DNA of 64,000 bases, from positions 79,654-143,653 of the forward strand of contig QVRM01002168.1 in assembly GCA_003439945.1 (NCBI GenBank), in the 5' to 3' direction. Position 1 is the first letter of the stretch; every line of letters begins with the position of its first letter. The notes beneath the pieces were generated by a model. The model was not told the DNA's origin and made no database searches. It saw nothing but the letters and a program-made list of their open reading frames with translations. A program made the translations under genes and the position numbers. Shown one piece after another: positions 56,330 through 64,000 of this stretch. The DNA comes from Dermanyssus gallinae. Lineage: Eukaryota > Arthropoda > Arachnida > Mesostigmata > Dermanyssidae.

Positions 56330-57062
56330 TGGAAAGTGGGTGATAGCATGGTGCAGAAAATTGCGAGCTGGACGTTGGGCTCCGGTGCCAAGACTCTCCA
56401 CATGATCCTGCACGGCCGCTTAGGACTTATAGAGTCGGACGAGGGTTTGTCTGTCTTGCTCTGGAGACTCGTCACAGGTGGTGAGACTTGAGTACATGTT
56501 TCTGACTATCTACTCAAGTCCCAGAGCTCGCATAGGTCAGGAGGAGTTGGAACGCCTCTACCCACAAAGTGAAGCAGCAACGGTCGGCTGTCAATAGTGA
56601 TGGTTGCCATCTTTTCCTCTAGGGGTGAAATGGTGACGATGGCTGAACTGTAAAAAGGTGATGCAGTGACGAGCAATTGGTATACTGCGGGGTGTCTACC
56701 AAAGGTGTTTACTGCGCACACTAGGAAAAGCTTTAAAGCATCTCACAGACAATGGTTTTTCCAGCACGACAACGCGTCAGCTTACCGGGCTGAAGACACT
56801 GAGGCGTTTCTCGCCGCATCTGAAGTCACGCTGGTGGAAGCACCCAGTTTATTGACCCGACTAGGCACAGTACGATTTCTTCTTTTTTCCAAAAATTAGC
56901 CAAACAACTGAGAGGAAGACGTTTCAATTCGCCACGCGAATCAGTGCTTGAAGCCATTCAGGTGAAGCTAAAAAAACATTGAAAAACGTGATTTCGAGGT
57001 GTGTTTCGATGCATGCATCAACCACGTCAAGACGCACATGTATGTCTGTATTCGACATATAC
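56330..57062 (+). pseudogene. Decayed mariner transposase (internal deletion)
   Basis: A first piece (about 56390-56425, TLHMILHGRLGL) is the end of the DNA-binding domain. It jumps directly to VTGGET (56470-56488), so about 60-70 residues are deleted and the first catalytic Asp is Gly. The next frame gives GTPLPTK and VMVAIFSSRGEMVTMAEL. Then NWYTAGCLPKVF and QWFFQHDNASAYRAEDTEAF (56676-56811) keep the second catalytic Asp. The third Asp region (SPDLAPCDFF in relatives) has decayed to LLTRLGTVRFLLF. The last part reads RDFEVCFDACI, as in a mariner C-terminus. No intact terminal repeats were identified. This lineage differs from the element at 7466-8784, as its CLPKVF and VTLVEAP segments show. 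Confidence 0.75.
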
Positions 57063-57619
57063 AAGCATCAATCATATTTTGGCAGGTCCCCACGTACGAG
57101 AGCAGAGACAGCAAAATCGCTAATAACGTTGCAACGGCTAATAGTAGTAGTAGTAGTACTAATATTAATAAAAATAATAACATATTATTGAATACAAGCA
57201 GACACCAGGGATACACGCGAAGGCGAGTTTCAGAGGCAACTGGTTTTATTAGCAGCATGTGCAGAGGAAATGCCGCGTCGATATAAGTGCGAAACGGGCT
57301 GAGAATAGCTAGAAGAAAACCATGACTACCTAAACTAAGGGCGCGCGCGCAGGAGACAGAGAGAAAGGCGATTTCTATTCGCAAACAGCGCTGAGGCGGA
57401 TCCTCATGTGTCTGTCTGGCAGACAATCGCCGCCGCCGCCGCCGCAGCTTAGCCAGTGGCGTGCCGCTCGGCTGTATTTTTTCTCGCCGGGCTGGGCGGC
57501 TCATTCCGCCAATTTGTGGAGCTATCGACGTCCGCTGTCTAGACAGATCTGTCTCGGTGTTGTTGATTTGCATCGATAATTCATCAGTATGTTGATCGTT
57601 CAAACAGCGACAACAACAA
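57063..57619. other. No recognisable gene
   Basis: Short (AGT)n at about 57142-57158 and (CCG)n at about 57430-57444. A 250-codon minus-strand frame covering 56968-57720 is held open partly by the repeats at 57620-57690. It has a poly-leucine stretch and a Cys-rich repeat, and I do not believe it is a gene. Confidence 0.45.
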
Positions 57620-57690
57620 CGAAAGCCACAACAACAAAAACAATAACGAAAGCCACAACAACAAAAACAATAACGAAAGCCACAACAACA
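57620..57690 (+). repeat. 27-bp tandem repeat, 2.6 units
   Basis: CGAAAGCCACAACAAC starts at 57620, 57647 and 57674. Units are separated by AAAAACAATAA. Confidence 0.92.
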
Positions 57691-57805
57691 GGCGATCTTT
57701 GGCGTACACAGCCCATACATCCACTAGCTAGCAGGGATCGAACCCCCGTACAACAACAATGGCGCACCGAATGACAGCAGCAGTGACAACACTAGAATGA
57801 AAACA

Positions 57806-57867
57806 TTTTTAAGAAGGTTGTGTTTAATTCTAGTTTAGTTTTTAAAAAGGTTGTGTTTAATTCTAGA
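57806..57867 (-). repeat. Duplicated SINE-A tail
   Basis: AAGGTTGTGTTTAATTCTAG occurs at about 57813 and 57847, directly at the 3' end of the minus-strand SINE-A. It looks like a tandemly duplicated tail or target duplication. Confidence 0.75.
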
Positions 57868-58145
57868 CCATCCTCCGTGCCCTGCCGGTTTGGGGTTGGA
57901 ATTTGTCCTTAAGGCATACGTTAAAGCATCGAAGGCCGGGCATGTTGAGATATCTAGGATTTCCCCAACAGTCCTCATGTGGCAACATGACCACTGACAC
58001 TCAGTGCTGTATGGTTTATCATGTATTCTTAATGAGCATCGTTCAAGAAAATTTGATGAACAACAGGGATCGAACCCCGGCGACACCCCGGTAGCTATGA
58101 CAACCATGGCTACCGCATTAGTCCCCCACTAGACCACGCCGCCAC
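57863..58145 (-). mobile_element. SINE-A, best-preserved single copy (minus strand)
   Basis: Read from 58145: GTGGCGGCGTGGTCTAGTGG (box A complement at 58126-58136), then box B complement GGGATCGAACC at 58066-58076. The body landmarks shared with the 11.7-12.3 kb dimer follow: GATGCTCATTAAGA, ATAAACCATACAGCACTGAG, CTGTTGGGGAAATCCTAGAT, ATCTCAACATGCCCGGCC. It is nearly full length, about 280 bp. Its box B is closer to the canonical GGTTCGATCCC than the others, so it is the best source for a family consensus. Confidence 0.87.
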
Positions 58146-58205
58146 TTTGACAGCACTGTGACAATGAGAATCAACGTCGAAGCCATCAACATTAGAATCA
58201 CCATC

Positions 58206-58309
58206 ACAACAATAATTCAGACCTGGCTATCATCCATACTACTACTGTCAACGTGATGTTGGCAATCGCCGCGGCGTAGCCTAATAGTGCAAACATGCGG
58301 AGCAACGGC
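58206..58309 (+). repeat. Diverged duplication, copy 1
   Basis: About 104 bp repeated at 58457-58565. Shared strings: ACAACAATAAT, CTGTCAACGTGATGTTG, CAATCGCCGCGG, CCTAATAGTGCAAACATGCG and GAG(C/T)AACGGC. CAA-rich DNA separates the copies. Confidence 0.88.
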
Positions 58310-58456
58310 AGAGGGAAACAACAATAGTAACCGCCAACAACAACAACCACAACAACAGCAACAACAACGACAGCCACAACAACAACAACAAACACAACAG
58401 TCATAACAAAACAACAATAAACATAACCAATAATAACAACATCAGAAATTACCATT
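58310..58456 (+). repeat. (CAA)n-rich spacer
   Basis: CAACAACAACCACAACAACAG-type triplet DNA between the two duplicate copies. Confidence 0.85.
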
Positions 58457-58565
58457 ACAACAATAATCTGGCTAGTCATATATACTACTACTGATACTGT
58501 CAACGTGATGTTGACCAATCGCCGCGGCCGCAACCTAATAGTGCAAACATGCGGAGTAACGGCGA
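58457..58565 (+). repeat. Diverged duplication, copy 2
   Basis: Partner of 58206-58309, with small insertions (ACTGATACTG, GCGGCCGCAAC). A further CAA-rich stretch follows to about 58700. Confidence 0.88.
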
Positions 58566-60467
58566 GGCAACAGCAACAACTAGCAACCACAACCACAACC
58601 ATTAGAAACAACAAACAACCCACAACAATTATAACAAACAACAACCACAACAATTATAACAACAACAACCACAACAATAATAACAACAAACAATGGCGAC
58701 AATGACGACAAACAAGCATGATTTAGCGTCGTCGTGGTCTCGTCGCCGCCATGTTTGCTATCGCCACGGATCGCGGATGACGGTCTGACAATGAATGCGG
58801 ACGACAATGAACAGGTGGCGTTCACTGCCTTCCTGTTATGCGTGTTGTTGTTGTCGTCCTCCCCGTTTTACACGGTGGTCATAGTGGTGGCCTATCGATT
58901 TCAGGGTCGCGGCAGGGCGCTCTTGCCTTGCCGCGCATGCTGAAAGGCTGCAAACAACAAGGGAAACGCGAACAACCAAAAGGGTTTCCGGCGGCCGCAG
59001 ACTCCCGTCAAACGGCCGATACGAGTTAAATGCCGATGTTGGTGGTGATCGACTATGACCACCACCTGCGGCCGTAGTCTATATATCTAATATAAAAAGC
59101 GGCGGGCGGCGACGCCGACAAACAAACAACGAACGCTTTCGTCGAGGTGGATCGTAGCGGATAAGACGACAACGCTGACAACGACGACCGACGATGATGA
59201 TGAAGAAGAAATAAAAAAGCGGCAGCAGCAGCCGCATAGCAGGAAAGACCCTTGTTGACCTTCTTGCGTACTGCGATGTGTTGTTTGGCCCTTGAGCTCG
59301 ACCCTCTGAGATAGAGGAGGGAAATAACAAGGGTTGAGAGTGATATACCGCATACGCAGTGCAGGCGTGGGTCGTCCGTCCACATGGAATGACGGCGAAC
59401 ACGTCCGGCGAACAGCGGTCGGGCAGATTCGTCTATCGATATAGCCTCCATGCCTGCGAGCCGGCGCAGCAGAGGCAGCAGCACAGCACAACAACAACAC
59501 ACAGACACCGCAGGGAGGCCTCTTGGTGTCTCGCCCGCTTTCTTGTGTGTATGTGCATTGCCCTTTTGTAGCGTTTGAGCTCTGCTTCTTGAGTCCCTCC
59601 CTGCCAGCTGAAAACAACATTGATTGTAATATTGCAACGTTGATAGTAGGCTAGGAAAGGGCCGCGATAGACTTGAATCGTCCCTGGCTGACAAAACGAA
59701 TCGTAGAGAAAGGCATCGAACATGGGGTAATGTCTCAATGAAGGGACGGCGCACTACTATAGACATGACTAAACGAAACACATACACTGTCACGTCGGTA
59801 GCTATTGCTTATGAAATTGCCGTCTGGTTATTACTTGCAAAAGTATCAAGTACGAGTATACGTCCATGTATAAGGTACTATTCTTTTTAATCAATCTTCT
59901 CAAAATCTCTCTGCAAATTCGTCGGGTATCCAAACGCGAAGTCTGATGAGGTTGCCAGCAAGTGGTCACGCGCCTAATAGTGGGGGCAGTTCCCAATGCC
60001 AATCAAATTATAACAAAGGAGCAGACGCGTAAAACCAGTTCAAGACCCTCCATTTATGAGTATACATTACCAATATTTTAGAAAAAAAAATATTTTATAA
60101 TCTATTACAAAATTGTCGGCAATTTGTCTTCCATATAACGAGAAGGCGGAATGTCTCTAAAATTTTTCTTTGGAAAAATAAATAATTGCGTGTATAATAA
60201 TAAATCCAAGAAATGCAAAGAGTTTTATTTATTGCGACATATCTTTTAATTCTGTTGGATCGCAGTTTGCACTTGAGCTAATGTAAAATGTAATTCAACA
60301 GATGCAATTTTTTGGTGGATAGGCACGTACGATTGATTTGTCGATAGGATGACTGGAACACTCGCAATCGCAAATTTAGTGAATACATGTCAGGATAAAA
60401 AGCTCGATACGACAATTGTAGGCACAAAAGAAAACATTTTTACCTCCTCATTTTATAGAAACAAATA
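58566..60467. other. No recognised gene; GC-rich then AT-rich
   Basis: 58566-58700 is CAA/ATAACAA repeat. 58740-59790 is GC-rich with overlapping frames on both strands. A short frame at 58734-58943 contains a hydrophobic run (VAFTAFLLCVLLLSSSPFY) but no other support. 59800-60467 is AT-rich with nothing recognised. Confidence 0.4.
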
Positions 60468-60819
60468 TTATTCGCCGAGTTGTACTAGACCTCGAAGTTT
60501 GTTAGGCGAACTTTGAAACACCTTGCCTATAGCAAGCTCTAGTAATTTGAATTTTACAATTTGAACCGAAAAACCACCAAGTCTTCCACAAGCCAAATAT
60601 CGGGGCCATCGGTAGCGCCGTTTATGATTTAAGCTTAGTTCAAAGAAGTGAAGAGAACTAGGTTCGACGATATTTACGAAGTCGAACTTGGAAAAGCAAC
60701 GAATCTGCATCAAGTTTATTGCTTCTTGAAATGCAATGTTATTGCGAAATAAACAATATGTATGTATCAAGTTTAATGCAACTAAATGACATGTCTAAAT
60801 TAGTTTAAAACTCATACTA
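60468..60819. other. AT-rich DNA next to a mariner relic
   Basis: A 100-codon minus-strand frame (60770-60468) is not recognised. This stretch is where the lost N-terminal part and terminal repeat of the following mariner would lie, but I cannot see either. Confidence 0.35.
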
Positions 60820-61560
60820 CTTATGCTCAACGGTCGGATCACTATCCGGGAGATAGCTAAGGAATTGGAGATGGATAATATGGATCAGTTGCAACAGTCT
60901 TAACTTATATTTTATGGTTCAGGAGACTGGCAGCGAAGTTCGTTCAAAAAACACTTGAATCCCAGCAAATAAATGCCCGTCGGGAAATATTCGAATTGAA
61001 TCTTTAGGCGGTAGCAAAAATCCTGGATTGCTTCAGAAAGTGATTATAGGAGACAAGTCATGGATATATGGTTACGATATCGACACCAAAGCCCAATCGT
61101 CCCAGTGATTCCTTCCAGTTTCCAAGGAGAAAGTCGATGGAAGAAATTCAGACAGAACAGATCCAATACCAATATTCTTCTGGCTGGTTCTACGGTCCAT
61201 AATGAATATTATCGTTAAATTTTGAGAAGATTAAGCGAGAACATCCGATGTAAGAGGCCTGAAGCAAATGTAATGGAGGATCAAAATTTTTTTGCCTAGG
61301 CAGCCCTATCACGAGATCGCATACGTTATATGATGAAGAATTGGATTTTATTTTGTTTCATGGATAAAACAAATCTAAGGAAAAAGGTTTTGAGACAAAT
61401 AAGGAAATAACACTCAAGTAAAATAAACTCAAGCAGAATCACCTCGATTTCGGGAAAAAGCATTTAAAAACTGTTTCGAAGAGTGAGAAACAAGGTGGCA
61501 TAATACTGCAACGGGCGAGAGCTATTTTGAAGGGAACAAAACGTTTTGAGAGATAAATAC
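60820..61560 (+). pseudogene. Decayed mariner transposase, second lineage
   Basis: Pieces in order: LNGRITIREIAKELEMDN (60827-60880), the helix-turn-helix region; then LAAKFVQKTLESQQINARRE (about 60929-60985); then VIIGDKSWIYGYDIDTKAQSS (61039-61100), which keeps the first catalytic Asp but has Lys for the usual Glu; then a stop and a scrambled middle. A trace of LSENIRCKRPEAN (about 61230-61270) matches the segment before the second Asp, and the second and third Asp motifs are not recognisable. The C-terminus reads AFKNCFEE-stop-ETRWHN, then GESYFEGNKTF (61460-61550). At least six stops and several frameshifts. The YFEGNK ending and AT-rich codons set it apart from the other copies. Confidence 0.8.
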
Positions 61561-62940
61561 TATTTTGTTAATACAATGTTAAATATAATATTATACGTAT
61601 AAATGTGTATGCAAACTTTTCTATCTACCCTCGAACATCTATAGTTGCTGCTATAATCAGGAGAATCGCTCCAGCAGAATATTGTCAGCTGTTTCGATTC
61701 AATAATCGTCATGATCTCGCCCGAAGAATGGAACAGAAGAGTGCGGCCGACATTCTATATGGTGGGCCGGCTTGCGAGCGGGCAACAAACGATTTGTTTC
61801 TACTGCAGTCTGCATAGTTGCAATCATTTCAAGACAATGAAAGTTTAGCGTCATACTACTAACAAACATGACAGAGATTGCCTCTAACCCACAGACCCGC
61901 GAGGTGGTTTCTGCTTTGCTGCCTTTATGCAGCCCATCTAGGGACAACGAGAGTGTTGTAATAAGCCAGTGGAAGTTTTCAGCATTTCTGAGGCAGCATC
62001 TATATGGCAGCGTGATACGTAACGATCATAGTCATAATGTAGGAGCTACAGCAATTGCGAATGAAGGTTGGAAACAGCTGGCAACAGTTAAGGTTCGGTG
62101 GAGATCCGTTTGTGGGAAGGGAAGCAGCAGCATCGATTTTGGGCTGCCACTCTAAGCGTACGATACGGCTGCATAGCTGTGCCGACCCGGCGCTAGCAAA
62201 GAAGGGTGCATATGAACGTTGGCGATGGTTATGCGTAAGCAGTGGTTAGCCAGTAAAATGTTAATTCTTTGTTTGTATGCACAAAAATCACCTTTGAAGG
62301 TGCACATGTTGGAAAATTGGAGATGAAAACGTTACCAAAACTAGAAAACTATGATAGATGAGAACGGATGGCGATTAAGCATAAAGTATCTACCAGGAAA
62401 TATTCACAACAAAACGTTTGACAATCTTTGTTGTGTTCTCTGTAATGGTTTCAGTACACGCCAGCGGGAATGCAGGGCGAGTTTAACTGCTTTCGTCACC
62501 CACAATGTTGGATGGTGAGTACTTCAGTATATGCATGCTCCTTAAAGGCTTGTAGTGCTTTCCGCTTCAGGGGAACTCTATCTGCACGCTATGGCAACAG
62601 CGCCCAAATACGCTTGTACTTGCCTACCTATGCACACCTGTGTATGTACGTATATATTTATACACTATACAAGTTTTCCCGGTATATAATTTTTTATACG
62701 TATTAATATTTATTAATATATTTACTGATTCTCTGTCTATCAATAAAGACCATTTACAGCAAAAAAGTCCCTACAGAAACATTCCACGCCAATATGGATT
62801 ATAATTTTAACTGCAGAATCCGAGAGTACGTTTTAGTTAATACAAAATACGACCTTCTATTAATTGCAAAGATGTCCGCCAGTGTAATGCTAATGGGCGA
62901 AGTGAATTCTATTTTCTATTTTTAGTCATTATTAGAGATC
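61561..62940. other. No recognisable gene
   Basis: A 95-codon plus-strand frame (61868-62155) is not recognised. 62640-62760 is AT-rich and ends in ATCAATAAAG. Confidence 0.45.
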
Positions 62941-63990
62941 TTAACGCCGCCGCCGGCGCCAACACCTGGGGATCCGCCGAGACACGCAGATCTCGAGCAG
63001 ATGACGGCGGAGGATCTTATCGTTTTTAACACTAGTGCTCCCACCTTTCACAGGGGCATCGGAGGGTAGCTCTCCCCTACAACGTCAAGTGCAAAAAGTT
63101 GCAAGCCCTTCTTGGCAGGGAAATCTTAAGGAGCAAGGAGAGTTTTGTAAAGGCTTTTCTGGATGAGCTAGATGACGATTCTGAGGCCGCTCATACAAGA
63201 TGGTGCGGGTGTGCTCCCCCTAAACAAAGGACGAACCTAACGCCTGAGGGCATCCAGGAAGCGGTTTCGGCGCTGTTTCCACAGGGCCCATCTCTTGGCC
63301 GCGCTCCCCACTGGGCGTCCCAGGGGCTGAACAAGAACAACATTCGGCAGTAACACTGCAAGAGGTTGACGAGGCATCAGAACGTCTCAAGTCAACTCTC
63401 AACGGTTCCCTTTTACCACGTGCGTTCACTGCAGTAATGGACTCGAGGATACTCCAGTCCAGCATTGGCGGCCGCCCCGCAACGGTTGTATGTAACAATA
63501 TCAACATCGAACATCCTGGGGACGGACGTACCCAGCATCTACAAGTCAAGGCAGGAGTCTCTACTCCAGTGGCAATAAGCGGCTAAGATTTTCACAGAAA
63601 TTAAACAAAATCTATGGCAAAAACAACCACAAATGACCCTCAGGCCTTCGGGCAAGAAGTTAGTTACTAGTAGACTCGTCCCCCCATTATTTAAAGAATT
63701 TACGTAGGCGGTTGGGTCGCGGAGGACTGGGGAGACGACTGGTTTCTAGCGGGCTGGAGCCCACACTACTGGCTTACATTTACAGATGAGTCCTTCAGTA
63801 GGTCTGTGTGTGCTAACCGCATCAAGTTACTTATCTATGAAAAGAAGATCCGGGATGGTGCATGCCCAATGCCCAAATTTTCTTCCCAAAATTCACGACC
63901 TAAACCTACTGTCAATCGCACTATTTCAATTAGCCAAGGCTGACGAAACGTACATCAACAAGTAAACATATGCGCGATTGGCCCTTTGAA
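62941..63990 (+). pseudogene. Weak trace of a non-LTR retrotransposon
   Basis: Around 62990-63065 the frame reads EQMTAEDLIVFNTSAPTFHRG, similar to the end of AP-like endonuclease domains (the ...LN...PTFHRG... motif), ending in a stop. Downstream, LTPEGIQEAVSALFPQGP (63238-63290) resembles the segment leading into the reverse-transcriptase domain (EEV..AI..L..GKAPG), but the diagnostic K-x-PG-DG is not there. No catalytic YADD-type motif is visible. It remains plausible but unproven, and a chance resemblance is possible. Confidence 0.3.
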
Positions 63991-64000
63991 ACTTGGGTTT

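Noticed and set aside
56968..57720. 250-codon minus-strand ORF with Cys-rich N-terminus and leucine run
   Set aside because: The N-terminal repeats are the 27-bp tandem DNA repeat read in frame, and the end overlaps a mariner relic on the other strand.
59053..59793. 246-codon minus-strand ORF
   Set aside because: Other minus-strand frames are open over the same DNA. The translation has no recognisable domain.

Overview
This window looks like non-coding, repeat-rich nuclear DNA from an animal, most likely an arthropod. The support is indirect. There are mariner-type transposons of several ages, the 3' end of an R2-like non-LTR retrotransposon, at least two families of tRNA-derived SINE, and very dense microsatellites of several classes (TA, CAA/TTG, GTA, GA, ATT, poly-G). 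I found no bacterial operon structure, rRNA gene, functional tRNA gene or CRISPR array, and no recognisable conserved host protein-coding gene. Most open frames longer than 60 codons either run through simple repeats or lie in GC-rich DNA with no protein-like composition.

Layout: 1-3 kb holds a decayed mariner (about 1.48-2.05 kb) and a TATA-preceded mini-ORF that looks like a signal peptide (2905-3012). 4-6 kb is a GC-rich stretch with triplet repeats. 7466-8784 is the best-preserved element: a 1,319-bp mariner with both terminal inverted repeats, a TA target duplication inside a (TA)n tract, a complete D,D34D triad and one in-frame amber codon near the C-terminus. 11.7-12.3 kb holds a dimeric SINE (family A) bracketed by a 25-bp near-perfect direct repeat. 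15-19 kb is GC-rich simple-sequence DNA with one SINE of family B. 26.0-26.3 kb is a minisatellite whose units are all multiples of three. 32.3-33.1 kb is a nested inverted-repeat element. 36.9-37.8 kb is the C-terminal part of an R2-like retrotransposon, followed by two adjacent near-perfect hairpins with a common core (37.9-38.0 kb). 54-58 kb holds two more SINEs, a possible third tRNA-like family, a small membrane-protein-like ORF and another mariner relic. 58.2-58.6 kb is a diverged duplication. 60.8-61.6 kb is a fourth mariner relic of a different lineage. 63 kb has weak non-LTR-like coding traces.

The elements do not form a pathway. SINEs A and B carry polymerase III-type promoter boxes but no coding capacity, so they would depend on a LINE encoded elsewhere. 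The mariner is only one stop codon from an open frame. The GC-rich blocks (about 4.1-5.1, 15-16.8, 17.9-19, 27.5-28.7, 33.5-34.6, 39-40.2, 51.6-53.8 and 58.7-59.7 kb) could be promoters, 5' untranslated exons or intronic islands of a large gene, but the sequence alone does not show this.
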